This document shows positions 1 to 7,051 of a stretch of DNA of 10,731 nt, one piece after another. Each line of letters starts with the position of its first letter. Within the stretch, counting starts at the first letter, position 1. The DNA comes from a bacterium. GTDB taxonomy: Bacteria; SZUA-79; Acidulodesulfobacterales; Acidulodesulfobacteraceae. The stretch lies in the NCBI GenBank assembly GCA_021803845.1, contig JAJZLA010000026.1, forward strand, positions 1 to 10,731. Direction: 5' to 3'. The notes beneath the pieces are model-generated. The model ran no database searches. It was not told where the DNA came from and worked only from the letters and a program-made list of their open reading frames with translations. A program made the translations under genes and the position numbers.

Positions 1-22
1 TGATATTTTATTTAATTTCATT

Positions 23-28
23 TATAAT
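23..28 (+). promoter_or_regulatory. Possible -10 box of the rimP-nusA operon promoter
   Basis: TATAAT matches the sigma-70 -10 consensus exactly. The window opens with TGATA. If the base before the window is T, a TTGATA -35 box would sit 17 bases upstream, which is ideal spacing, but that base is not visible. Transcription would begin near position 35 and give a leader of about 70 bases that contains the hairpin at 80-94. The whole 1-60 stretch is so AT-rich that TATAAT-like strings also occur by chance (31-36, 33-38, 41-46), so this is a weak call. Confidence 0.25.
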
Positions 29-79
29 TCTATATTATAGTATATAAAAAAGATTTTACGACAGGGTTTTTATATAAAA

Positions 80-101
80 GTGGGTTATACCCGCTTTTTT
101 T
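80..101 (+). terminator. Terminator-like hairpin with T-tract immediately before rimP (terminator or attenuator)
   Basis: Positions 80-85 (GTGGGT) pair with 89-94 (ACCCGC) around a three-base loop (TAT), giving six pairs with one G-T wobble. Seven T residues follow at 95-101. This is the form of a rho-independent terminator on the + strand. It ends five bases before the likely rimP ATG at 107. It could end an upstream transcript or, if the promoter lies at about 1-28, act as an attenuator in the operon leader. A second GGGT at 64-67 could compete for the same ACCC at 89-92, which would allow an alternative antiterminator fold; that part is inference. In E. coli, terminators precede rimP-nusA and NusA controls its own operon, so the position is sensible. 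Confidence 0.55.
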
Positions 102-106
102 GTTTT

Positions 107-586
107 ATGCACGAAAATTTAATAAAAGAAATAGAAAAAATTATCGAGGATATAGTGCCTTATTACGGATGTTATCTTGTAGGGGCAGTGTTTTTTCCGG
201 CAAGAAAAAACAGCGGCGCTATTCTAAGAGTGTACGTCGATGCCGACGGCGGGGTGGGAATATCGGCTTTGTCCGAAATATCTAAAGAATTAAGTATGAT
301 TCTCGACGTCAAAGACATTATAAAATTTAAATACACTCTTGAAGTTTCGTCCCCCGGCATAAACAGGGTATTGTTGAAATTTAAGGACTATAAAAAATTT
401 ATAGGCAAAAGAGTAAAAATAGCATTAAAAAATAAAATAGACGGCAGAATTAATCTCATAGGGGAGATAACGGACGCGTCGGGCGAAGACGAAAACCCGG
501 GCATCACTATTTTCGACGAAATAGAGAATAAACATAGGACGGTAGGTTTTTGCGATATAAAGAAAGGAAATTTGTTGGTCGTATAA
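107..586 (+). CDS. rimP: Ribosome maturation factor RimP
   Basis: RimP binds the free 30S subunit in the cytoplasm and is needed for its late assembly. The 159-residue product has the usual family length. The N-terminal alpha/beta domain contains the RVYVD strand (about residues 41-45), a serine/leucine-rich helix ending in the LD of SMILDV, and the family signature EVSSPGINRVL at residues 79-89. The FIGKRVKI stretch then opens the C-terminal SH3-like domain. I chose ATG at 107 because LIKEIEKIIEDIV, which starts four residues later, aligns with the first helix of RimP. A GTG at 80 would add nine residues (MGYTRFFCF) encoded inside the terminator-like hairpin and T-tract, which look like non-coding leader. 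No clear Shine-Dalgarno precedes 107. First gene of the operon, 30 bases upstream of nusA, the common arrangement. Confidence 0.9.
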   Translation: MHENLIKEIEKIIEDIVPYYGCYLVGAVFFPARKNSGAILRVYVDADGGVGISALSEISKELSMILDVKDIIKFKYTLEVSSPGINRVLLKFKDYKKFIGKRVKIALKNKIDGRINLIGEITDASGEDENPGITIFDEIENKHRTVGFCDIKKGNLLVV

Positions 587-603
587 TATAAATTTATAAA
601 ATT

Positions 604-609
604 AAGGAG
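604..609 (+). promoter_or_regulatory. Ribosome binding site fixing the GTG start of nusA
   Basis: AAGGAG lies seven bases upstream of the GTG at 617. This spacing and strength support GTG as the nusA start rather than a later codon. Confidence 0.8.
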
Positions 610-616
610 TCTTAAG

Positions 617-1912
617 GTGCCTCAAATTATTATAAACGATTTAAACCCGGTGATAGACCAGGTATCAAAAGATAAAAATATCGACAGATATCTGGTGGTG
701 GAGGCTTTGGAACAGGCTATTCTTGCTATAGCCAGAAAAAACCTCGGGCAGGGTTATGATTTAGAAGCGCATTTTACGGAGGAAACCGGCGAGATAGAGG
801 TTTTTATGTTTAAACTTGTAGTGGGAGAAGTTAAAAACGCCAAAACTGAAATATCTCTCGAAGAAGCCCTTAAAGATGACCCAGATGCTATTATCGGAGA
901 TAGCCTCGGACTTAAAGTAGAAAAAAATATTTATGGAAGAATAGAAGCGCAGGTTGCAAAACAGATTATTTTCCAAAAAATAAAAGAAATCGAATACAAA
1001 AATATTTTTAACGAATTTAACGAGAGAAAGGGAGAGATAGTCAGCGGACTCGTAAGGAAGGTCGAAAAGTCCGTAATAATAGTAGATCTTGGTAAAACCG
1101 AGGCTATTTTGCCAAGGCAGGAGCAAATATTCAGCGAAACATACAGGCCGCACGACAGGATAAGAGCCGTACTGTCCAATATAAAAATGGAAAAAGGCGG
1201 TCCTAAACTTATTCTATCACGCGCTTCGGACGAGTTTTTAGCCAAACTTTTTGAGACCGAGGTTCCCGAAATATATGATGGAGCCGTTAAGATAGTTAGA
1301 GTTGCAAGGGCGCCCGGATTCAGGTCTAAAATTGCCGTTGCGACCACCAATAAAGATATAGATCCTGTAGGCGCCTGCGTCGGAATGAGAGGCATAAGGA
1401 TACAGAGTATAACTAACGAGCTTAGAGGCGAAAAAATAGATATTATACCTTATTCGGATAATCCATCGAAATTTGTCGTAAGCGCTCTAAGTTCGGTTGA
1501 AGTTTCCAATATTATGGTTAACGAGGATTTAAAATCTATTACCGTCGTGGTTCCCGACGACCAGCTTGCGCTTGCGATAGGCAAACAGGGTCAAAATGTA
1601 AGGCTTGCGACAAAAATTACCGGTTATAAAATAGACATTTTAAGCGAATCTAAAATCAGCACAAAGGATAAAAACGCTTATAAAGACCTTATGGACATTC
1701 CCGGAGTCGGGGAAATTACGGCAAAGCTTTTGTATCAGAACGGTTATGCATCGGCAAACGATATATCCGGCGCCGACGCGGAAAAATTAGCAAAAGATAT
1801 TTCCGTGGATGTAAAAAAAGCCGAGAAAATTATTAATTCGGCAAGCGTTTATTTAGAAAAAGTAAAATCCGATATAGAGCTTAAAGAAAAAATAGAACAA
1901 GATACTATATAA
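617..1912 (+). CDS. nusA: Transcription termination/antitermination factor NusA
   Basis: NusA binds RNA polymerase and nascent RNA and modulates pausing, intrinsic termination and antitermination. The 431 residues show the standard order: N-terminal polymerase-binding domain (about 1-130), S1 domain (about 137-201), and two KH domains with their GxxG-type loops at GACVGMRGIRIQSI (252-265) and LAIGKQGQNVRLA (319-331). A single helix-hairpin-helix-like unit follows, with IPGVGEITAKLL at 361-372. The C-terminus is intermediate in size: longer than Bacillus-type NusA, which ends after the KH domains (about 370 residues), and shorter than E. coli NusA with two acidic repeats (about 495). The start is GTG with a strong ribosome binding site. 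The gene lies between rimP and infB, as in most bacteria. The usual small gene ylxR is absent from the 39-base gap before infB. Confidence 0.97.
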   Translation: MPQIIINDLNPVIDQVSKDKNIDRYLVVEALEQAILAIARKNLGQGYDLEAHFTEETGEIEVFMFKLVVGEVKNAKTEISLEEALKDDPDAIIGDSLGLKVEKNIYGRIEAQVAKQIIFQKIKEIEYKNIFNEFNERKGEIVSGLVRKVEKSVIIVDLGKTEAILPRQEQIFSETYRPHDRIRAVLSNIKMEKGGPKLILSRASDEFLAKLFETEVPEIYDGAVKIVRVARAPGFRSKIAVATTNKDIDPVGACVGMRGIRIQSITNELRGEKIDIIPYSDNPSKFVVSALSSVEVSNIMVNEDLKSITVVVPDDQLALAIGKQGQNVRLATKITGYKIDILSESKISTKDKNAYKDLMDIPGVGEITAKLLYQNGYASANDISGADAEKLAKDISVDVKKAEKIINSASVYLEKVKSDIELKEKIEQDTI

Positions 1913-1951
1913 AAGAGAAAGCTAAGACTGCACACTAAAAAAGGGAAAATA

Positions 1952-4300
1952 ATGGAAGAAAGAAGGGTTTCTAAAGGAGTTATCAGGAGAAGGGCAAGCA
2001 GGACGGAACCGGAAGAAACTAAAGCAATTTTAACCGAGCCGCAACCGGCGAATATATCTTCAACCGAAAAACATGAATCCGGCGAAAGGCTCTTGGAGCC
2101 TGTCGAAGTTTTAACGCCTGTTAAAAATGCAGGGGAATTTAAAGAGCATAAAAAGCTTGAACCTCCGCGCCATGCAACCGCGGCAGAAAAACCCGCCAAG
2201 GGAAAAGAAAACGTTATTAAATTAAAAAAAGGCGGCAAAAAAGAAGAAGTTCAAAAACCGGACGTTCTTAGCGTAATAAAAACGTTAGACACCCTGAAAG
2301 CTAAGAGTATGTCAGAAGAAGCACCTGAATCCTCGCCCTATAAAAAACCTGTTAAAAAAGAAGAAATAAAGAAAGGTCCCCAAGCTAAATTTTCTAAGAA
2401 CGAAAAATTTATAGACACGTCCGAGGAAGGGGAATCGTTTATTTTCAGGAAGCATAAAAGAAAATTCGGCGGTAAGTTTCATAAACAGCCGAAGCGCATC
2501 CAGCAGATAGTGCCAGAAAAAAAAGCATCCAAGAAAGTGATTAAAATAAGCAGCGGCATAACCGTAAACGAATTATCCCAGGCACTCGGAGTTAAAGCGT
2601 CCGAAGTTATAAAAAAATTAATGGATGTCGGCATAATAGCTACTATGAATCATATAATAGACATAGATGCGGCTTCCCTCATTGCTTCCGAGTATGGATA
2701 TACCGTAGAAAACGTAAGTTTTAACGAAGCTATAGCCCTTGAAGAATCCGCAGATGCCGAAGATTCACTTTTACCGAGGGCGCCGGTAGTTACCGTTATG
2801 GGACACGTTGACCACGGCAAGACCTCACTGCTCGACGCTATAAGAAAAACGAACGTTACATCGAACGAAGCCGGCGGTATAACCCAGCACATAGGCGCAT
2901 ACAGCGTCGAGATAGACGGCTCTATGATTACTTTTCTCGATACTCCGGGACACGAAGCGTTTACGGAAATGAGGGCTAGAGGCGCCGGCATAACCGATAT
3001 AGTAGTCCTTGTAGTTGCGGCAGACGACGGAGTTATGCCTCAAACTATAGAAGCTATTAACCATGCTAAAGCTGCCAACGTTCCGATTATAGTCGCAATA
3101 AATAAAATAGACAAGCCGGGCGCAAATCCTGCTAAAATTAAAAACAGTCTTCTGGAATACGGCCTCGTTTCCGAAGAGCTGGGAGGGACGACCCTTTATG
3201 CGCAGGTTTCGGCTAAAACGGGCTCTGGAATAAAAGAACTCCTCGAACTCATCATACTCCAATCCGAAATATTAGAATTAAAAGCAAATCCTAACAAACC
3301 GGCAAGGGGAATCGTTATCGAAGCAAAGCTCGATAAGGGAAGGGGTCCCGTGGCTACGGTTTTAATACAGAGCGGCACATTAAAAGTTAACGACAGCGCG
3401 GTATGCGGTTTGTATTACGTTAAAGTCAGGGCAATGCTAGACTACAAGGGAAATAAGATTGAAACGGCCGGTCCGTCCACTCCCGTCGAAATATTCGGAT
3501 TGGAAGGCGTTGCATCTCCGGGAGACAATTTTATCGCGCTTAAGGACGAGAAAGAGGCTAAAAGAATAAGTTTAGAGAGGCAGTTGAAGCACAGGGAAGT
3601 CGAGTTAAGCTCAAATGCAAGGCTTACTCTCGAGGGATTGTACGAAAAGATTAAATCCGGAGACGTAAAAGAACTCAGGCTAATAGTTAAAACAGACGTT
3701 TACGGCTCTATGGAAGCTTTAATACAGTCGTTTAAAAAACTTTCCAACCCAAAGGTAAAAGTCAATATAATACACAGCGGGGCGTCGGCAATTACAGAAA
3801 GCGACGTTATGCTTGCAAAAGCGACTAACTCTATAATCATAGCCTTTAACGTGCGCCCGGAGTCTAAGGCTTCGGCATTAAGCGAAACCGAAGGTATAGA
3901 AATAAGATACTACAGCATAATTTACGATGCTGTAAAAGACATAAAAGATGCTATGGAGGGACTTCTTGCCCCTATAGAAAAAGAGAAAATTACCGGCAAG
4001 GTGGAGGTAAGAAGCGTTTTTAACGTACCGAAATCGGGTGCCGTTGCAGGGTCGTTCGTATTAAGCGGGGTCGTCAAAAGGTCGTCAAACGTCAGGCTGT
4101 TAAGGGATAACGTGGTAATATATACCGGACACATCGACTCGCTGAAAAGGTTTAAAGAAGACGCAAAAGAAGTTCAGGCAAATTTTGAATGCGGCATACT
4201 GCTTGAAAATTTTAACGATATAAAAGTCGGGGATATTATAGAAGCTTTCGATATAGAATATATCAAACAGACGCTGGAATCTTCGGCAAATAATGCGTAA
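1952..4300 (+). CDS. infB: Translation initiation factor IF-2
   Basis: IF2 is the GTPase that brings formylated initiator tRNA to the 30S subunit and promotes joining of the 50S. The 782 residues start with a variable, lysine- and glutamate-rich linker (1-190), then the conserved IF2_N domain (about 195-257, [18 protein letters not shown]). All GTPase motifs are intact: G1 GHVDHGKT (284-291), G2 AGGITQHIG (307-315), G3 DTPGHEAF (330-337), G4 NKID (384-387) and G5 SAK (420-422). Beta-barrel domain II follows (about 450-535), then domain III (about 560-670), and the tRNA-binding C2 domain ending in [20 protein letters not shown] (745-764). AAGGGA at 1941-1946 sits five bases before the ATG. The length is in the normal range and nothing essential is missing. 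Confidence 0.98.
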   Translation: MEERRVSKGVIRRRASRTEPEETKAILTEPQPANISSTEKHESGERLLEPVEVLTPVKNAGEFKEHKKLEPPRHATAAEKPAKGKENVIKLKKGGKKEEVQKPDVLSVIKTLDTLKAKSMSEEAPESSPYKKPVKKEEIKKGPQAKFSKNEKFIDTSEEGESFIFRKHKRKFGGKFHKQPKRIQQIVPEKKASKKVIKISSGITVNELSQALGVKASEVIKKLMDVGIIATMNHIIDIDAASLIASEYGYTVENVSFNEAIALEESADAEDSLLPRAPVVTVMGHVDHGKTSLLDAIRKTNVTSNEAGGITQHIGAYSVEIDGSMITFLDTPGHEAFTEMRARGAGITDIVVLVVAADDGVMPQTIEAINHAKAANVPIIVAINKIDKPGANPAKIKNSLLEYGLVSEELGGTTLYAQVSAKTGSGIKELLELIILQSEILELKANPNKPARGIVIEAKLDKGRGPVATVLIQSGTLKVNDSAVCGLYYVKVRAMLDYKGNKIETAGPSTPVEIFGLEGVASPGDNFIALKDEKEAKRISLERQLKHREVELSSNARLTLEGLYEKIKSGDVKELRLIVKTDVYGSMEALIQSFKKLSNPKVKVNIIHSGASAITESDVMLAKATNSIIIAFNVRPESKASALSETEGIEIRYYSIIYDAVKDIKDAMEGLLAPIEKEKITGKVEVRSVFNVPKSGAVAGSFVLSGVVKRSSNVRLLRDNVVIYTGHIDSLKRFKEDAKEVQANFECGILLENFNDIKVGDIIEAFDIEYIKQTLESSANNA

Positions 4301-4354
4301 AAAAGATTTATTCGCGCATATAATATAGCAATAATATATTATAATAAGGTAATA

Positions 4355-4362
4355 GAGGAGAG
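4355..4362 (+). promoter_or_regulatory. Ribosome binding site supporting the TTG start of rbfA
   Basis: GAGGAGAG ends ten bases before TTG at 4373. It is the only purine-rich, anti-16S-like string in the 72-base gap after infB. No ATG or GTG lies in frame between it and the conserved first helix of RbfA, so it supports the TTG. The spacing is slightly long. Confidence 0.6.
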
Positions 4363-4372
4363 TTTTAATAAA

Positions 4373-4720
4373 TTGATAGAAAGAAATAAAAGAGTAGCCG
4401 AACTTATTGCAAGAGAAGTTTCTTTGTGTTTAGAATTCGAAGTAAACGACGCAAGATTGAAAAATGTTACCATTATAAGCGCCGAAATTTCAAAAGACTT
4501 AAAATTCTGCAAAGTATTCTTCAGCGTATTGGGTTCCGAGAAAGAAGTGAAAAAAGCGCTAAGCGGTTTTGAAAGTTCTAAAAATTTTATTAAAAAAATA
4601 GTTTTTTCTAAAGTGCTCTTAAGAGTAGTCCCCGAAATCAGGTTCGAATATTACGGCGGTCTGCAAAAGGCTTTTGATATAAACACTATTATAAACAGTT
4701 ATAATTCGTCAAAACAATAA
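4373..4720 (+). CDS. rbfA: Ribosome-binding factor A
   Basis: RbfA binds the 30S subunit near the 5' end of 16S rRNA and acts in late maturation and cold adaptation. The 115-residue product has the family's usual length and the single KH-like fold. Visible family features are the opening helix RVAELIAREVSLCL (about 7-20), the strand VTIISAEISKDLKFCKVFFSVLG (about 31-53) and the PEIRFEYYG stretch towards the C-terminus. The start is TTG, a weak initiation codon; translation would begin MIERNKRVAELI, which fits other RbfA proteins well. The gene follows infB after a 72-base AT-rich gap, one of the longest in the window, and precedes the DHH gene by 39 bases. The infB-rbfA-truB neighbourhood is widely conserved. 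Confidence 0.92.
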   Translation: MIERNKRVAELIAREVSLCLEFEVNDARLKNVTIISAEISKDLKFCKVFFSVLGSEKEVKKALSGFESSKNFIKKIVFSKVLLRVVPEIRFEYYGGLQKAFDINTIINSYNSSKQ

Positions 4721-4759
4721 AGACTATAAATAAAGTAAATTTTTTAATAGATTAAAATT

Positions 4760-5884
4760 ATGATATCGATAAAAAAAAATTATTTAGCTTCGGATTTAAA
4801 GAATTTAAATAATTCCGCCTCCGATATATTCAGAATCATAGAAACGTCAAAAAAGGTTCTTATTGCGACGCATGAAAATCCTGAGGGCGATGCCATAAGT
4901 TCAGCAATAGCTGCGGGTATTTTTTTAAAAGCTATAGACAAAGACGTTTATTTATATGATAAAGACCAGATACCGAATAATTTAAAATTTCTGCCGCAGG
5001 TCGATAAATTTTTAAACGAGTTTCCGAAAGAACCCATAGATTTGCTTATAGTCGTAGATTGTGGGGAATTTTCGCGCGTCGGGGCTAATTATGAACATCT
5101 CTCGGGCATAAACAGAATAATTAATATCGACCATCATTTTACAAACAACTTTTTCGGGCATTCTAATCTGGTACTGCCGGATGCAAGTTCTGCCGGCGAA
5201 GTCCTTTTCTATCTTTTTTTAGCATACGGAGCTCATGTAAACGGTATCGCCTATTCTCCTTTTGATAACTTTCTCGGAGATAAATTAGGAGAACCTCTTC
5301 CCTGCGAAGCCGAAGAAAGAAAAAAAATATTATCGTTTATCGATGACGACATCGCTCTGTCTTTATATACGTCCATATTGACCGATACCGGTTCTTTTCA
5401 TTATTCTTCGGCTAATAAAAGGTCTTTTTATATATGTTCCGTTTTAAACGAATATAATTTAGACCCGGCTAAAATAGCCACCGAGCTTTTTGAAACTAAA
5501 CCTGCCGAGATGTATTATCTGCTGGGGAAAAGTTTAAACACTCTTGAATTTTCCTCTAACGGAAAGGTAGCATCAATGGTCGGAACAAAGAAAATGATAG
5601 AAGACGTATTGAGGGAAGCCGACGGAAACAGGATTAACGGTTTATACGAAAACTTCGTAAACTATCCGAGGTCGATCCAGGGGGTCGAAATAGCTATATT
5701 TTTCAGGGAGACGGGACCCAATCAGTACAGGTTGAATTTCAGGTCTAAAAGCTACGCGAACGTAGCATACGTTGCCGAGAAGTTCGGCGGCGGAGGGCAT
5801 AAATTTGCGGCTGGATGTAAAGTAAACGGAGATATAAACGAAATTAAAAACGAAGTATATAAATATTGCAGCGAAATAATATAA
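4760..5884 (+). CDS. nrnA: DHH/DHHA1 phosphoesterase, NrnA-like (nano-RNase / pAp phosphatase)
   Basis: The NrnA family hydrolyses very short RNA oligonucleotides and often 3'-phosphoadenosine 5'-phosphate, using Mn2+ in the cytoplasm. Metal-site motifs in order are HENPEGDA (38-45), VVDCGE (98-103), DHH (124-126) and TDTGSF (208-213). The DHHA1 substrate-binding domain ends in GGGGHKFAAGC (343-353). Motif I carries Glu where many relatives have Asp (PDGDA). At 374 residues the protein is longer than a typical NrnA (about 310-340). The extra length lies mainly in a stretch of about 30 residues (roughly 158-192) between the DHH motif and TDTGSF. There is no evident Shine-Dalgarno before the ATG, so the start is less sure than the rest. 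Its place between rbfA and truB is common for this family. Known biology suggests it finishes short RNAs left by enzymes such as the downstream-encoded PNPase. The exact substrate cannot be read from sequence. Confidence 0.88.
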   Translation: MISIKKNYLASDLKNLNNSASDIFRIIETSKKVLIATHENPEGDAISSAIAAGIFLKAIDKDVYLYDKDQIPNNLKFLPQVDKFLNEFPKEPIDLLIVVDCGEFSRVGANYEHLSGINRIINIDHHFTNNFFGHSNLVLPDASSAGEVLFYLFLAYGAHVNGIAYSPFDNFLGDKLGEPLPCEAEERKKILSFIDDDIALSLYTSILTDTGSFHYSSANKRSFYICSVLNEYNLDPAKIATELFETKPAEMYYLLGKSLNTLEFSSNGKVASMVGTKKMIEDVLREADGNRINGLYENFVNYPRSIQGVEIAIFFRETGPNQYRLNFRSKSYANVAYVAEKFGGGGHKFAAGCKVNGDINEIKNEVYKYCSEII

Positions 5885-5922
5885 AATAATAATAAAATAA
5901 AGTAAGTAATTTAAATACGGTA

Positions 5923-6663
5923 ATGGATAAGAATAAAAATAATTTATTAAGCGGGATTTTAGTTATAGACAAACCAAAGGATATGACCTCTTTTAAAGTA
6001 GATTCTTTAATAAAAAAAGAGCTTAACTGTTCCAAGGTAGGCCATGCCGGAACATTGGATCCTTTTGCCACAGGAGTGCTGCCCGTTCTTTTAAACAAAG
6101 CCACAAAGCTTCAGGACGGCTTAGTTAATTTTCCGAAATCGTACGAAGGGACGCTTAAATTAGGCGTAGGCACCGATACGCTCGATATCGACGGCCGGCA
6201 AAACGCCGCAAAAGATGTTTCGGATTCGGAAATGGATGACGTAGTTCTTTATCTTAATAATTTAAAAGGCGATTTTATTCAAAAGATACCGGCCTTCAGC
6301 GCCAGAAAACATAAAGGCGTTCCTTTATATAAATATGCAAGAAAAAATATTGACGTAATTCTGGAAAATCCTACATCCGTAGTTAAAATCCATAATTTTG
6401 AAGTAAAATCGCACGGCAACCCTTTCATAGATTTCAGATGCACCGTTTCGAAAGGAACGTACGTAAGGGCGATAGCTCAGGATATTACCGATAAATTCGG
6501 TATTCCGGCGCATCTTTACAGCCTTAAAAGGACGAGTGCGGGCGGTTTCGATATTTCCGAAGCTCTGCCGCTGGAGTCGCTTGAAAAAGGTCCCGATTTT
6601 ATAATAGGGAACATTATAAATATTAATAAAGTATCGGCTATTCATATCGGCGGTGTTAATTAA
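5923..6663 (+). CDS. truB: tRNA pseudouridine(55) synthase TruB
   Basis: TruB converts uridine 55 in the T-loop of tRNAs to pseudouridine. The product opens with GILVIDKPKDMTSF (11-24) and contains the catalytic motif GHAGTLDPFATGVL (40-53), with the nucleophilic aspartate at residue 46. The later signature is GTYVRAIAQDI, followed by a LKRTSAGGF stretch. At 246 residues it is shorter than E. coli TruB (314): the catalytic domain is complete, but the C-terminal PUA-like or TruB_C domain seems to be missing or reduced to about 25 residues. No frameshift is visible, and the stop lies 59 bases before rpsO, so the short form looks natural. The ATG at 5923 has only a weak upstream AAGTAAG. The ribF gene, often found after truB, is absent. 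Confidence 0.95.
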   Translation: MDKNKNNLLSGILVIDKPKDMTSFKVDSLIKKELNCSKVGHAGTLDPFATGVLPVLLNKATKLQDGLVNFPKSYEGTLKLGVGTDTLDIDGRQNAAKDVSDSEMDDVVLYLNNLKGDFIQKIPAFSARKHKGVPLYKYARKNIDVILENPTSVVKIHNFEVKSHGNPFIDFRCTVSKGTYVRAIAQDITDKFGIPAHLYSLKRTSAGGFDISEALPLESLEKGPDFIIGNIININKVSAIHIGGVN

Positions 6664-6706
6664 ACATATGCCGGCAAAAAATTTAAACTAACTAAAATAT
6701 ATCCTT

Positions 6707-6713
6707 AAGGGGG
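6707..6713 (+). promoter_or_regulatory. Strong ribosome binding site of rpsO
   Basis: AAGGGGG lies nine bases before the rpsO ATG and is among the strongest such sites in the window, fitting a highly translated ribosomal protein. The preceding 45 bases hold no hairpin or pseudoknot of the kind E. coli S15 uses for self-repression that I can identify. Confidence 0.65.
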
Positions 6714-6722
6714 TTCAATTAA

Positions 6723-6992
6723 ATGCCTATTTCAAAAGAAGAAAAAAACGCAATAATCGAGAAATTCAAGACTCACGATAATGATTCCGGTTCGGTGGAG
6801 GTGCAGGTTTCACTTCTTACATACCGGATTAATTTGCTGTCGGAACATTTTAAAAAGTTTGCCAAAGACCATCATTCCAGAAGAGGTCTCTTAAAGATGG
6901 TTTCGAAAAGAAGGCATCTTCTGGACTACTTAAAAAGCAAAGATGAGGCGAGATATAAAAATCTGATAGAATCTCTCGAACTTCGCAAATAA
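6723..6992 (+). CDS. rpsO: 30S ribosomal protein S15
   Basis: S15 binds the central domain of 16S rRNA early in assembly and contributes to an intersubunit bridge. The 89 residues are exactly the canonical size. The conserved features are present: [16 protein letters not shown] (20-35), the [19 protein letters not shown] region (about 42-60) and RRHLLDYLK (about 63-71), which together form the rRNA-binding helices. The ATG has a strong ribosome binding site nine bases upstream. It lies directly before pnp, the classic rpsO-pnp pair, with a 59-base AT-rich gap. No stem-loop resembling the E. coli RNase III processing site is evident in that gap. Confidence 0.98.
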   Translation: MPISKEEKNAIIEKFKTHDNDSGSVEVQVSLLTYRINLLSEHFKKFAKDHHSRRGLLKMVSKRRHLLDYLKSKDEARYKNLIESLELRK

Positions 6993-7051
6993 AACAAAAA
7001 AGACAAATAAATTATTCTTAAGCAATTTAATAAGATTTAATAGGAGACAAG

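Noticed and set aside
100..285. 61-codon plus-strand frame overlapping rimP
   Set aside because: It overlaps well-conserved RimP coding sequence in another frame, has arginine-rich low-information content and no ribosome binding site.
931..1395. 154-codon open frame on the minus strand inside nusA
   Set aside because: It is antisense to conserved S1/KH coding sequence, has a biased serine/leucine/isoleucine-rich composition typical of a shadow frame, and shows no known motif.
1849..2238. 129-codon minus-strand frame across the nusA-infB junction
   Set aside because: No ribosome binding site and no recognisable domain; its serine/leucine-rich composition mirrors the lysine/glutamate-rich IF2 linker.
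2825..3262. 145-codon open frame on the minus strand inside infB
   Set aside because: It lies opposite the IF2 GTPase domain, whose every motif is intact; the tyrosine/arginine-rich translation looks like a shadow.
6640..6685. Possible hairpin between CGGC near the truB end and GCCGG at 6670-6674, followed by A residues
   Set aside because: Only four to five pairs with a long loop, and the following tract is A rather than T on the coding strand; not convincing as a terminator.
6993..7051. Search for an RNase III-type stem-loop or terminator between rpsO and pnp
   Set aside because: The gap is A/T-rich with no stem of useful length and no T-tract after a GC stem.
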